Source: Bacteroidales bacterium UBA5235
GTDB taxonomy: Bacteria; Bacteroidota; Bacteroidia; Bacteroidales; VadinHA17
NCBI GenBank assembly: GCA_002409145.1
Contig: DHUL01000086.1
Coordinates: 1-40,586 of the forward strand
Length of the DNA stretch: 40,586 bases
Direction: 5' to 3'
The translations under genes were made by a program, and so were the position numbers. This document shows, piece after piece, positions 1-9,374 of this stretch. The notes below the pieces were generated by a model. The model was not told where the DNA came from. It saw nothing but the letters and a program-made list of their open reading frames with translations, and made no database searches. The number at the start of each line of letters is the position of its first letter. Positions within the stretch are counted from its first letter, which is position 1.

Positions 1-1434
1 ATGAAGGATGCCGGCTCGCTCTACGGAGATATCATCTACAACAAAGCGCCCATAGTGATGCGGCAGCTCGAGCAGCTTGCCGGGGAGGAGAACCTTAAGA
101 GGGGGTTGCAGATCTACCTGAAGGAGTATTCATGGGGCAACGCACGGTGGGATGACCTGGTTGCAATTCTTGAGAAGACCTCCGGCAGGCCGCTGAATGA
201 ATGGAGCAGGATGTGGGTCAGAGAGGCCGGCATGCCGGTAATAACCCCGGTCTTAACCGAGGAAAACGGTTACAGGGTCTCATTCAGGGAGGATGATCCG
301 GCAGGTAAGCTCCGGCATTGGCCACAGACTCTGAAGACTATGGTGATCACTGCATCTGATACTGTCATTGCTGACCTTCAACCGGCGGATCGCGATTCCC
401 GGGTCTCCACTCCTGGCAAGCCGCTGTGCATAATTCCGGATATCTCAGGAAGAGCTTACGGCACCTTCCTTTTCGACAGTATAAGTGCAAAGTACCTTCT
501 GGCCCGCCTGCCCGGAATGCAGGATCCACTGTTAAAGGGGATCATCTGGATAAACATGTATGAGAACCTGGTAAACGGGACAAGCAGGCCGGCAGATTTT
601 TATGAGACGGCATTCAGGGACATTCAGGTGATCTCTGACCTGCAACTGCGCAATTACCTTTCAGGCAGGTTCGCTTCAGTGTGGTGGAACTATCTGAACC
701 CGGAGGAAAGGGCTTTGCGTGCACCGGCGGCTGAAGCAATGCTGAGGGGGAAAATAGCCTCAGCAGAAAGCCCGGCAGAAAAACGTGCATGGTTCAACAC
801 GCTGAGGAATGTGACCATTACCACGCAGGGGTTGGATTACCTTGAGTCAATATGGAAATCCGGGGAGCTGCCGGGCGGAATAAGCCGGGGCCTGCCGCTG
901 TCAACCACAGTCAGACTGAGCGAGGATGAGCTCTGTACCCTTGCACTGACCCTTGCACTGAAGGGTCATCCGGATGCCGGCAGCATACTTGCCCGGCAAC
1001 GCAAATGGATAGCTGGTAAAGAGAGGCTGGAACAGTTTGACTTTGTGACTCCGGCAGTATCTGCCGACACCGCGGTCCGCAATGCCTTCTTCTGGAGTCT
1101 GCGTGACCCCGCCAATCGCGAGCACGAACCCTGGGTGCTTGAAGCCCTGGGTTATCTTCATCACCCGCTGGTGGCTGAGAAGTCTGAGAAATATATCCTT
1201 CCCTCGCTGGAGATTCTGGAAGAAATCAAGGCTAACGGAGACATTTTCTTCCCTGGAAGCTGGATTTCAGCAACACTTGCAGGTCACTATTCGCCAGGGG
1301 CCAGAGCCACAGTTGAAAAGTTCCTGGATGATCACCCCGATTACCCGGCTGACCTTAAGCTGAAGATACTACAGGCAGCGGATCATCTATCAAGGCTGGA
1401 GGCAACGGGCACTATAGGGCCAGGTGTGAAATAA
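1..1434 (+). CDS. M1 family metallopeptidase (aminopeptidase), C-terminal part, 5' partial
   Basis: This is the C-terminal 477 residues of a gluzincin (M1) aminopeptidase, an exopeptidase that removes N-terminal residues from peptides. The reading frame is open from base 1, and the zinc motif HExxH plus the exopeptidase GxMEN motif are absent, so the gene begins upstream of the window and the ATG at base 1 is probably an internal Met. The segment IIYNKAPIVMRQL near residues 11-23 matches the M1 region that carries the catalytic Tyr (Y13 here). It is followed by the usual WxxxxGMP-like end of the catalytic domain (MWVREAGMPVITP) and a long helical C-terminal domain to residue 477. A hairpin directly follows the stop. 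Family assignment is good; substrate and localisation cannot be judged from this fragment. Confidence 0.85.
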   Translation: MKDAGSLYGDIIYNKAPIVMRQLEQLAGEENLKRGLQIYLKEYSWGNARWDDLVAILEKTSGRPLNEWSRMWVREAGMPVITPVLTEENGYRVSFREDDPAGKLRHWPQTLKTMVITASDTVIADLQPADRDSRVSTPGKPLCIIPDISGRAYGTFLFDSISAKYLLARLPGMQDPLLKGIIWINMYENLVNGTSRPADFYETAFRDIQVISDLQLRNYLSGRFASVWWNYLNPEERALRAPAAEAMLRGKIASAESPAEKRAWFNTLRNVTITTQGLDYLESIWKSGELPGGISRGLPLSTTVRLSEDELCTLALTLALKGHPDAGSILARQRKWIAGKERLEQFDFVTPAVSADTAVRNAFFWSLRDPANREHEPWVLEALGYLHHPLVAEKSEKYILPSLEILEEIKANGDIFFPGSWISATLAGHYSPGARATVEKFLDDHPDYPADLKLKILQAADHLSRLEATGTIGPGVK

Positions 1435-1453
1435 TGACCCGGAAGGTCATTTT
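1433..1453 (+). terminator. Hairpin terminator after the M1 peptidase gene
   Basis: Perfect 7-bp stem AATGACC / GGTCATT with the 5-nt loop CGGAA, followed by TTTA. It overlaps the stop codon of the aminopeptidase gene. The T-run is short, so this is a plausible but modest intrinsic terminator. Confidence 0.5.
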
Positions 1454-1528
1454 AGCGAGGCAGCCAGATTGCAGGGATGACGAAAGTGAAATATTTCTTA
1501 ATTTTATAATCGAATTTCGAAAATAACA

Positions 1529-1681
1529 ATGGGTTTCTGGCGCGTCCTCGTATGCATATTATTCCCTCCCCTGGCGGTTGTAGACAAAGGCTGCGGATCA
1601 TTCCTCATCATTTTTCTGCTTACCCTGTGCGGATGGGTTCCCGGCGTGATAGGCGCACTCATTATCAACAATAAAAAATAG
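1529..1681 (+). CDS. Pmp3/YqaE family small hydrophobic membrane protein (50 aa)
   Basis: A 50-codon gene from ATG 1529 to TAG 1679-1681. The product starts MGFWRVLVCILFPPLAVVD and continues with a KGCG turn and a second hydrophobic stretch ending in GWVPGVIGALIIN. This is the signature of the Pmp3/YqaE (UPF0057) family: two transmembrane segments, the FPPLAV motif in the first, and a GWxPGxIxA motif in the second. Family members are about 50-55 residues, so the length is complete. They sit in the cytoplasmic membrane and in several organisms are induced by salt, cold or membrane stress; the biochemical role is unresolved. No Shine-Dalgarno sequence is visible. It stands alone between the M1 peptidase gene and the RHS locus. 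An overlapping reading frame on the opposite strand (1504-1746) is the shadow. Confidence 0.85.
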   Translation: MGFWRVLVCILFPPLAVVDKGCGSFLIIFLLTLCGWVPGVIGALIINNKK

Positions 1682-1806
1682 CCATACTTAATCAGATTGA
1701 TTGACAAGACGGAGATTCTATCGTGTATCCAGCCACTTTTCTTCAATTATGCCTTCCAAATGCTTTATTTAGTCCAGGGGAACTGAATCTTTAATTTCAA
1801 AAAAAA

Positions 1807-1833
1807 TTTGTCAGATTAATCAAAAATACTTTG
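1807..1833 (+). promoter_or_regulatory. Candidate Bacteroidota promoter for the RHS locus
   Basis: TTTG at 1807-1810 and TACTTTG at 1827-1833 resemble the -33 (TTTG) and -7 (TAnnTTTG) elements, but the -7 lacks one spacer base and the 16-nt gap is slightly short. A start near 1840 would give a leader of about 70 nt before the ATG at 1910, containing two inverted repeats. Imperfect match, hence low confidence. Confidence 0.35.
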
Positions 1834-1896
1834 ATTTTTCGTGTCACAAATGAGGTACTTATGACACGTACGGTATATTGTTAAATGTTTAACAAT
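1818..1896 (+). repeat. Three consecutive inverted repeats in the leader of the RHS locus
   Basis: Three separate inverted repeats lie within 79 bp before the gene at 1910. (1) AATCAAA at 1818-1824 and TTTGATT at 1830-1836, followed by TTTTC. (2) CGTGTCACAA at 1840-1849 and TTATGACACG at 1859-1868, with nine of ten arm positions complementary and a 9-nt centre. (3) ATTGTTAAA-TG-TTTAACAAT at 1877-1896, perfect 9-bp arms. They could be operators, an attenuator, or, for the first, an AT-rich terminator of the upstream small gene. Confidence 0.6.
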
Positions 1897-1909
1897 AAAA
1901 TAACCTCTC

Positions 1910-2836
1910 ATGAACTCAATTACTAATGCTTATTTGCGAGTGAGTATAATTGCTTTGTTGAGCGTTATACCGGCTATTCTGCACAGCCAGATCAAGGTTT
2001 TTGATAACGGCAACGTTGGGGTAAAGTATACCACAAGTACCCCGGCTTCAAAGTTTGTTTACAACGGGCCCGGGGATTCTTCCTGTGATGTTTTTCTCTA
2101 CTCCGGAAACAGATCAAGTTCAGGAAGCACTCAAAAGAGTGTTATAGCCACCGGTACAGGTAGCTCAAATCACATTTATGGAATTGTAGGTCAGGCAGAA
2201 ACGGGATCCGGCAACTTCCTCTATGGTGTACGCGGAGGAGTCTGGAGCGCTTCCCCTATTTCATCTGGCCGTGCATACGGAGTATATGGCCTTGCCAGCA
2301 ATGTAACAAGTGGATATAATTACGGTGTCTATGGGTATTTATATGGATCCAATAACGGAACTGCAGTCTTTGGCACAACTACCGGGGATGTAGCGATATC
2401 GGGCAAATATGCGGGATATTTCAACGGAGATGTATACATAACCGGATTAATGTCCACTAATACCCTTACTGTGCGCAGCTCCGACCAGAAGTTTAAAGAA
2501 AAAATAGTATTATTAAATGCATCTGAAGCCTATGACAGAATTAATCTCTTAAAGCCATCTACATATTACCTCCGGCAGCAAGAAATTGCGTCAGCAGACA
2601 GCTCCAGGGTCAGATATTTATATGACCCTGATAGTGAGGTATTCACAAAGAGGAAGTATGGTTTCATTGCCCAGGAATTGAAGGACGTATTTCCAGACCT
2701 GGTTTACACCTTACAAGACGGAAATCTTGGTATTGATTATATCGGACTTATTCCTGTCATGATTCAGGCAATCCAGGAACAGCGGAAAGAGCTGGAGGCC
2801 CTCAGGAAAAGAATTGAAATGCTTGAATCAAGGTAA
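1910..2836 (+). CDS. Exported surface protein with C-terminal peptidase S74 (endosialidase-type chaperone) domain
   Basis: 308 residues. The N-terminus (residues 1-27, ending ILHSQ) is a signal peptide. Residues about 50-185 are Gly/Tyr rich with recurring YGVYG and YGV-x-G units, a beta-structured fibre-like pattern common in Bacteroidota S74 proteins. Residues 191-308 form a peptidase_S74 intramolecular chaperone domain: SDQKFKEKI at 191-199 fits the SDxxxKxxI motif where autocleavage occurs just before the Ser. It is followed by KYGFIAQELKDVFPDLV and a C-terminal coiled-coil helix. In phage tailspikes this domain trimerises the fibre and then cleaves itself off. The gene is 11 bp upstream of the T9SS-sorted protein and begins the RHS locus, so a role as surface fibre or adhesin is likely; its ligand is unknown. 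Confidence 0.8.
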   Translation: MNSITNAYLRVSIIALLSVIPAILHSQIKVFDNGNVGVKYTTSTPASKFVYNGPGDSSCDVFLYSGNRSSSGSTQKSVIATGTGSSNHIYGIVGQAETGSGNFLYGVRGGVWSASPISSGRAYGVYGLASNVTSGYNYGVYGYLYGSNNGTAVFGTTTGDVAISGKYAGYFNGDVYITGLMSTNTLTVRSSDQKFKEKIVLLNASEAYDRINLLKPSTYYLRQQEIASADSSRVRYLYDPDSEVFTKRKYGFIAQELKDVFPDLVYTLQDGNLGIDYIGLIPVMIQAIQEQRKELEALRKRIEMLESR

Positions 2837-2847
2837 CCTTAAAAATT

Positions 2848-3309
2848 ATGGTGATGAAACGACATATTGCCATATTCTTCCTGACAGTGTTTGCCTGCGT
2901 CAGAGGGATTTCTTCCGCACCGGATACATTAAGGAGCTATAGCTTCTTTTATGATCAGAGCGGCAACAGAATCTTACGTGAGTCTGAAATAGTGCAACTT
3001 AAATCTGGCGCAACACTGACTTCTGACCTGAAGGACTTTAAGGAGCAGGTCCTGAGCAAGGAGATATCTGGCCATACCATTAAAATTTTCCCAAATCCTA
3101 CCAAAGGCATAGTAAGAATCAGCATGTCTGAAGTTGGAACTGAAGCAACCCGTGTGATTATTTTTAACACAGTAGGTCAGGTTATGGCTGAAATGCAGAT
3201 TGAGGGAAGTGAAGGTGAGATTAACCTTTCCGGGTTTTCTCCCGGAGTTTATTTCATGAGAATCATTTTTGACGGTACTTCATCTGAATGGAAAATTCTT
3301 AAAGAATAA
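2848..3309 (+). CDS. T9SS type A sorting-domain protein with one RHS-like repeat
   Basis: 153 residues. A signal peptide covers about residues 1-24. Next comes a single RHS/YD-like unit (FFYDQSGNRILRE), a short charged linker, and a C-terminal type IX secretion sorting domain of about 75 residues starting at IKIFPNPTKGIVRISM and ending LSGFSPGVYFMRIIFDG. Such domains direct export through the outer membrane and attachment to the surface. There is no other enzyme domain, so this looks like a small surface anchor or adaptor. The start may be ATG 2848 or ATG 2854 (MKRHIAIFF), the latter giving a more typical signal peptide. It sits between the S74 protein and the RHS giant on the same strand, with gaps of 11 and 44 bp, suggesting co-transcription. 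Confidence 0.8.
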   Translation: MVMKRHIAIFFLTVFACVRGISSAPDTLRSYSFFYDQSGNRILRESEIVQLKSGATLTSDLKDFKEQVLSKEISGHTIKIFPNPTKGIVRISMSEVGTEATRVIIFNTVGQVMAEMQIEGSEGEINLSGFSPGVYFMRIIFDGTSSEWKILKE

Positions 3310-3353
3310 GTAATTGTGCTGTGATGTCGAAATAGGACCAAAACTGATAACCC

Positions 3354-6300
3354 ATGAAACGAATATATCTTCTGTTCGCATGCAGTATTATCTTTCTGAC
3401 GACCTTAGCTCAACCATATGACCTTGTGCTGAATACTCCGGAATCCGGAGTACAACTGCACCAGGCAATTAACAGCATAACCTTTGCCCCAAATTATTCT
3501 TATACTCCCGCAGGGGGAACGATGCTCGCTGAGATCGTCAGCCAGCTTATCTCCGGTAATATTACTTATTCTAATCCAATTGACCCCGGAGCGTATATGA
3601 TTAATACAGGCCTGGCTGTGGGAAGTACTCCAGGGACACTTCTGGCCTCCGGCTCTGCAGGATACCAGATACCGATAGACGTACCAACCGGTACTAACGG
3701 CCTTCAGCCCGCTATTACGCTTAGTTATATAAGTAATTTTTCAGATGGTCTGGTGGGAACAGGTTGGTCAACAGGAGGTCTTTCCGCTATTGCACGAGTT
3801 AACAGGACACTTTATCATGATGGCATCTCAGATCCCGTAAGAGGAACAATATCTGACAGATATGCCCTGGACGGGAATAGAATGATAGTAACCGGCGGAA
3901 CATACGGCGCCTCCGGTAGTGAATATCGGACAGAAATTGAGACCTTCTCGAAAATTATTGCCTACGGAACCACGGGAACCGGGCCGGAGTGGTTCCAGGT
4001 ATACACTAAATCAGGCTTAATCCTCGAATTTGGAAATGATGAAGGATCACGGATTAGAAATAACGAAGGCTCCATTTTATCGTGGAGAATCAACAAAATC
4101 AGTGACAGATACAATAACTACATTGCCTTTAACTATATCGTATCAGATGATGAACGCCCTATAGGTTCAATACTATACACCGGGAACTCCTCTGCCTCTC
4201 AGGCTCCTTTTGCATCTATACAGTTCAATTATAAGTTCAGGAGTGATGTTAACTCTTATTACTACGGAGGTAAGGAATTTATACGCGATATATTGCTTGA
4301 TAATATTGAGGTGAAGTACAACGGACGAAGTTTTAAGAAATACAATTTAACTTATACCCTGGATTCCCACTCACAGCTGATTAAAGTAACTGAGTACAGC
4401 AGCCAGGATGCAGCGTTGAATCCTGTTGTTTTTACCTGGTCATCACAGACTAATCAATTCAGTGAAACAACTCACTACGCAAATTCCGATAATGAAAGAT
4501 ACTATCATGGAGACTTTAACGGCGACGGACGGGTAGATTTTGTCACAGTGCCTGTAAAATCGTCTTATACTTCAAATGATAAATGGAAACTATATCTGGC
4601 CAATTCAAGTGGTAATATGGTCTATGCCACCCAGGGTGACCTGAACACTTATTTTGAGACATTCCTGACAGGAGACTTCAACGGTGACGGCCTCTCTGAC
4701 CTCATGATGCAGGAAAAGCACCCGGAGACACTGTATCCAGATAAAAAATTCTATTATTTCTATGCATCATCCGGCTCTAGCTTCACACGCAGTACTTCCT
4801 ATTATATTTGTTATAATAGCAGTAATCTTAACATTGTAGATTATAATGGAGACGGCAAGCTTGAATTTTTCTTCCATAATGAGAATAATAACTGGTACTT
4901 GTATACTTATACGGGATCATCAATTTACAGTGCCTCTATTCCATCATTTGGAAAATTCTATATAGAGGATACAGGAATGCATAACCGGATCCTTGATTTT
5001 AATGGTGATGGTTGCTCAGACCTGCTGGTTTTATCTGACAACGGATATAAGGTTTACGAGTTTAAAGGCACAAATCAGATTCTAATCGAAACCTTTGCCG
5101 GCATAAATATCATGAATGATGATTTTTTATTGTTTGGTGATTATAACGGAGACGGGAACATCGATATCATAAAAAAAGATTCACCCAGTCTGCCTGATTG
5201 GTCGATGTTGCATTTAACCAGTGAAGGATTCTATGAACAGGAACTTCAATGTTTTGATAGTTTCGATATTAACTACCAAAACAACAGGATATTTGCCCGG
5301 GACATGAATGCAGACGGACGGTCAGATGTAATCTTTATTGGAAAAGGACAAAATACATCGAACCCAAATACTAGAATTAACGTTTGCCTTAGTGATGGAA
5401 GTGATTTTAGTATCCAAGAGCATATTTCATCAGTCAACTTCCTTACAGGCTATTTTTCTACATACCCTCAATACATCACATGGGAAGAATATTATGGCAC
5501 GGTGTTCTTTCATTTTGAGGACTATAAAGGTGATGGACGCAGTCAGTTTTTCTACAAATGTGTTAATACTTCCAAATCGTTTTCATTTGCCTCAGGTACT
5601 CCAAACCATTTGGTAAACAATGTAATTGACGGCTTTGGCTCAAAAACAAGTATTCAATATCTGCCAATGTCAGATGCTAATGTTTATACCAGAGGCACAG
5701 GTGCTGTATTCCCCGTGAGTGACTTCTCATCAGCTTCACAACTTGTCTCGCAGGTAATAAGTGACAACGGAATTGGCAGTACAAACACAACAACATATAG
5801 TTATGAAGGTGCAAAGATCCACCGGATGGGAAAAGGCTTTCTCGGATTTGCCAAGACTACAATAACCGATAACGCATCAGGAATAATCACGGAAACACAA
5901 ACAGGTTATAATGGCACCTATTTTTATCCCCAGGTTAATACGATCATCAAAAAATTGTCCACTGGAACCGTGGAACAAACCAGTAATACCTGGACAGAAA
6001 AGGTATTGGATATTACTGCAAAACGTATTTACCCGTACACACAGTCAACAACACAATCAAACAGTCTCACAGGGCATTCAATAACTGTTACTGTGTCAGC
6101 TGTTGATGATTATGGAAACACGGGACAAATTGTGAAAGACTACGGCAATGGGGTAACTGAAACGACAATAAATAACTATTCCGGTTGGATAAACACATCC
6201 GATTGGCTTATCGGCAGAATTGGCTCTTCAACTGTCACATTTGCAAAAAGCGGAGAGTCCTCTGTAGTCAAGACAGTCAGATATACTTATGATGCTAATA

Positions 6301-9300
6301 GTTTAATCAAACCAGGCTATGTCTATTACTATGAGGGTAGTTCGCTTGAATATAATGACAACTATGACTATGACGGCCTTGGAAACGTAACAGATGTTTA
6401 TACTACCGGCGCCAGCATAGGTTCCAGCCAGGCAGGTTATTCATATACACCAAACGGGGATAAGTTGCTGACAAAAACTGACAGGCTGGGACATGTCTAT
6501 ACTTATAGTTATGATAATTTCGGACGCCCTCAGTCTGAGGTGGATTATCTGAATAATACACTGTCATACCAGTATGACGCTTCTGACAGGATATCAATCA
6601 CAACAAGCTCATCAGGCAGACAGGTAACAACCAACTATTATTGGGACGGGAATTACAAACCTTCATTTGCTATCTATGGTATTTCTCAAACCGCAAATGA
6701 CGGATCAGTCTCCTCTGTCTGGTACGATAAGTCCGGAAGGCCTTTACGTGAATGCAAAAAAGGATTTAATGGGACAATGATTCTGATTGATAATGAATAT
6801 AATACCAAGGGAGAACTTTACAGGATATCTGATCCGTACTTCGCTGGAGGTTCACCTGTCTGGACTGAGACCTATGCCTATGATAATTATGGCAGGGTAA
6901 ACGGAATCACACGAAATGGCGGCAGAAATACTGTATACTCATATTCCGGAGCTACTATAACTGAAACAACAGCCGGAAAGGTCTATAGCAAAACCTATAA
7001 TCCGGATGGCACTATGGCAGCGGCTGAGGATGATGGCGGCAGTTTAGCCTATACTTATTATCCCGATGGTAAAGTAAAAAACATTACAGCACCCGGAGCT
7101 ATAGTAACTTTAATGCAGTACTCAGATGCTGCCCGTAATCAGACTCAACTTACTGACCCGAGCGCCGGCACAATAACCTACACCTATAATGCCAGAGGAC
7201 AAATCCTTACTCAGACAAATGCCCGGGGACAGACAACCACTTTCAGTTATCATAATGATGGCCGGCTGAATACTATAATCAGTCCGGAAGGAACCACAAC
7301 TTATTCCTATAATGGCAACAAACAGCTTACAGGGATATCCTCCCCGGGCAGTGTTGTCCGGTCATTTACTTATGACAACTATGGCCGAATAAATACTGCA
7401 GCCGAGATTATTTCCGGTTCAAACTTTTCAACTACCTTTACTTATGATTCTTACGGTAGGCTGAATACCCGGACTCACCCGTCAGGAATAGTGGAAACAT
7501 TGAACTATAACAGCAACGGGTATCTTGCATCAATCTCTGCCGGAGGAGCAGTAAGATACTCTATATCCGCGATGAACGCGAGACAGCAGGTTACATCGTC
7601 TGTATATGGCTCTTCCCTTAATGCCACCTTTGGTTTTGATGCTTACGGATTCCCGAACTCCTCCTCGGCCGGCCAGCTCAAGGATTACCGGTATGTGTTT
7701 GACCAGGTAACAGGAACCCTGACATCAAGGCAAAACTACCGGCAAAGTCTGACCGAAAGCTTTGGGTATGATGATCTCTATCGGCTGACAACAGTCACTG
7801 GTCCGCAAAGTCTTTCCATGACATATTCAGATAACGGTAACCTGATTACCAAATCAGACATAGGCACTACAGAATTTGATTATGGTGAAGGCGCCAGTCC
7901 ATATGCCCTTACAGGACTGCTCTCTTCTACCGGAGTAATTCCCCCGGCAGACCAGGTGCCATCCTACACTTCTTATGAGCAGATCAGCCAGATAACCCAG
8001 GGAGTATATTCAGCATCATGGTTATATAATTCAGATCATCAACGTGCTAAAATGACTGTCACCCAGGGAGGAAGCACAATACTTACACGATGGTATGCAG
8101 GCAGTGACTACATGAAAGAGACTGCAGGAGGGGTAACCAAAGAATATACCTATCTGGGCGGCAATGCTTACTCTGCGCCGGTAGTAGCAGTAACCCAGGG
8201 AGGAGCCACCTCATATTTCTACCTGCTGCGTGATCATCTTGGAAGCGTTACCCATGTCGTCAGATCAGACAATACTCTTGAGGTTGAATATAGTTATGAT
8301 GCATGGGGAAGAAGGCGAAGTGCAAATGACTGGAGTTACACCCTTGATGCCATGGACAAGGCAGTATTTGACGGCAGAGGCTTTACCGGGCATGAGCACC
8401 TGCTGTGGTTTGACCTGATAAACATGAACGGCCGGCTTTATGATCCGTTGATCGCAAGGTTCCTGAGCCCGGACAACTTTGTCCAGGCCCCCGACCTGCC
8501 TCAGGCATTCAACAGGTATTCATATTGCCTCAATAACCCACTGTTATATACGGACCCGGATGGAGAATTCCCTTGGGTAATTGCAGCATTAGCCTTGTTT
8601 GGTTCATATCTTGGAGGGGTAGGATCCAATGAAGGAGAGCTGAATCCATTACAATGGGATTGGAAAGCACCTGAAACCTATCTTGGAATAGGATTTGGAG
8701 GCCTCTTTGGGGCCGTAGGTGGTTACGGATTATTGAATCCAGGAACAATAAATCTGGCACTTGGAATTGTCACACCAGTTGGTGGTATCTACATAGTAGG
8801 AAATCAAAGTGATTGGACATTTCAATGGACAACTATTGCAGGGGGAAGCGGAGAAATAGAAATGAATAGTGAAAAAGAAAATCTGCCTATTAGAATGCCT
8901 GACAAACCAAAATGGGATGGTCCATATTTTCAGGGAACTGAAGAGGAGGCAATTGAAATGCTAATATTCGATAGTAAATATCTGGGAATCGAAACTTCAA
9001 TGTTTAATACGACCAATGGTTTCTATTTTGAAGCTTGGTCTGGTAACTCCCTTGTCTTTGATTACGATGAATTATCATTGTACGACAAGAATGGTCCCAT
9101 TATCTACGATTATAACAGGTTTAATGGATACAAGAGTAACTCAATTAGTCGTTCATGGAGATATATCAATATTTATAATATTAATGGTAACACATTTATT
9201 ATGCCTAGATTATATGATTACTCCCGAGTCATTTGGAGAGGGCATACACATCCGAGGAATGCTGAACCAGGTGCGGGTGATTTACTGGTAGCTCGTTTGT

Positions 9301-9374
9301 TTGGAACACCGATGTTTGCATTTGGTTGGAGTGGGGTTATTCATAAATACGGTGGTTATGATTACTGGCATTAG
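3354..9374 (+). CDS. SpvB/FG-GAP/RHS polymorphic toxin with JAMM-like C-terminal tip
   Basis: 2006 residues, exported. A signal peptide ends near residue 20 (TTLAQ). An SpvB-like N-terminal domain follows (GYQIPIDVPTGTNGLQP near 110, GTGWSTGG). Residues about 385-730 hold seven FG-GAP/VCBS-type calcium loops (for example GDFNGDGRVDF and GDYNGDGNIDI). RHS/YD repeats run from about 980 to 1615. The RHS-associated core (DHLGSV, GRLYDPLIARFLSPD, NRYSYCLNNPLLYTDPDG) covers about 1620-1735. The remaining 270 residues are a variable tip with a hydrophobic Gly-rich stretch and then a JAMM/JAB-like metalloprotease end: H1964-T-H1966-P, D1976, and a possible Glu at E1893. The Ser usual before the Asp is replaced by Gly. 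DLLVARLFGTPMFAF matches the helix after the Asp in RHS JAB toxins. The RHS cocoon would hold and release the tip. The next gene overlaps its end by 17 bp and is the likely immunity gene. The tip is more AT-rich than the scaffold. Confidence 0.85.
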   Translation: MKRIYLLFACSIIFLTTLAQPYDLVLNTPESGVQLHQAINSITFAPNYSYTPAGGTMLAEIVSQLISGNITYSNPIDPGAYMINTGLAVGSTPGTLLASGSAGYQIPIDVPTGTNGLQPAITLSYISNFSDGLVGTGWSTGGLSAIARVNRTLYHDGISDPVRGTISDRYALDGNRMIVTGGTYGASGSEYRTEIETFSKIIAYGTTGTGPEWFQVYTKSGLILEFGNDEGSRIRNNEGSILSWRINKISDRYNNYIAFNYIVSDDERPIGSILYTGNSSASQAPFASIQFNYKFRSDVNSYYYGGKEFIRDILLDNIEVKYNGRSFKKYNLTYTLDSHSQLIKVTEYSSQDAALNPVVFTWSSQTNQFSETTHYANSDNERYYHGDFNGDGRVDFVTVPVKSSYTSNDKWKLYLANSSGNMVYATQGDLNTYFETFLTGDFNGDGLSDLMMQEKHPETLYPDKKFYYFYASSGSSFTRSTSYYICYNSSNLNIVDYNGDGKLEFFFHNENNNWYLYTYTGSSIYSASIPSFGKFYIEDTGMHNRILDFNGDGCSDLLVLSDNGYKVYEFKGTNQILIETFAGINIMNDDFLLFGDYNGDGNIDIIKKDSPSLPDWSMLHLTSEGFYEQELQCFDSFDINYQNNRIFARDMNADGRSDVIFIGKGQNTSNPNTRINVCLSDGSDFSIQEHISSVNFLTGYFSTYPQYITWEEYYGTVFFHFEDYKGDGRSQFFYKCVNTSKSFSFASGTPNHLVNNVIDGFGSKTSIQYLPMSDANVYTRGTGAVFPVSDFSSASQLVSQVISDNGIGSTNTTTYSYEGAKIHRMGKGFLGFAKTTITDNASGIITETQTGYNGTYFYPQVNTIIKKLSTGTVEQTSNTWTEKVLDITAKRIYPYTQSTTQSNSLTGHSITVTVSAVDDYGNTGQIVKDYGNGVTETTINNYSGWINTSDWLIGRIGSSTVTFAKSGESSVVKTVRYTYDANSLIKPGYVYYYEGSSLEYNDNYDYDGLGNVTDVYTTGASIGSSQAGYSYTPNGDKLLTKTDRLGHVYTYSYDNFGRPQSEVDYLNNTLSYQYDASDRISITTSSSGRQVTTNYYWDGNYKPSFAIYGISQTANDGSVSSVWYDKSGRPLRECKKGFNGTMILIDNEYNTKGELYRISDPYFAGGSPVWTETYAYDNYGRVNGITRNGGRNTVYSYSGATITETTAGKVYSKTYNPDGTMAAAEDDGGSLAYTYYPDGKVKNITAPGAIVTLMQYSDAARNQTQLTDPSAGTITYTYNARGQILTQTNARGQTTTFSYHNDGRLNTIISPEGTTTYSYNGNKQLTGISSPGSVVRSFTYDNYGRINTAAEIISGSNFSTTFTYDSYGRLNTRTHPSGIVETLNYNSNGYLASISAGGAVRYSISAMNARQQVTSSVYGSSLNATFGFDAYGFPNSSSAGQLKDYRYVFDQVTGTLTSRQNYRQSLTESFGYDDLYRLTTVTGPQSLSMTYSDNGNLITKSDIGTTEFDYGEGASPYALTGLLSSTGVIPPADQVPSYTSYEQISQITQGVYSASWLYNSDHQRAKMTVTQGGSTILTRWYAGSDYMKETAGGVTKEYTYLGGNAYSAPVVAVTQGGATSYFYLLRDHLGSVTHVVRSDNTLEVEYSYDAWGRRRSANDWSYTLDAMDKAVFDGRGFTGHEHLLWFDLINMNGRLYDPLIARFLSPDNFVQAPDLPQAFNRYSYCLNNPLLYTDPDGEFPWVIAALALFGSYLGGVGSNEGELNPLQWDWKAPETYLGIGFGGLFGAVGGYGLLNPGTINLALGIVTPVGGIYIVGNQSDWTFQWTTIAGGSGEIEMNSEKENLPIRMPDKPKWDGPYFQGTEEEAIEMLIFDSKYLGIETSMFNTTNGFYFEAWSGNSLVFDYDELSLYDKNGPIIYDYNRFNGYKSNSISRSWRYINIYNINGNTFIMPRLYDYSRVIWRGHTHPRNAEPGAGDLLVARLFGTPMFAFGWSGVIHKYGGYDYWH

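Noticed and set aside
1504..1746. Minus-strand reading frame of 80 codons
   Set aside because: It is antisense to the convincing Pmp3/YqaE gene at 1529-1681 and has no family features of its own.
6480..8420. Internal near-repeats with YDNYGR-type units as possible tandem duplication
   Set aside because: They are ordinary RHS/YD repeats of the scaffold and vary too much to be a recent duplication.
9301..9357. Upstream TTG extension of the candidate immunity gene
   Set aside because: The added 19 residues come from the RHS tip read in another frame; ATG 9358 gives a clean signal peptide at the N-terminus.
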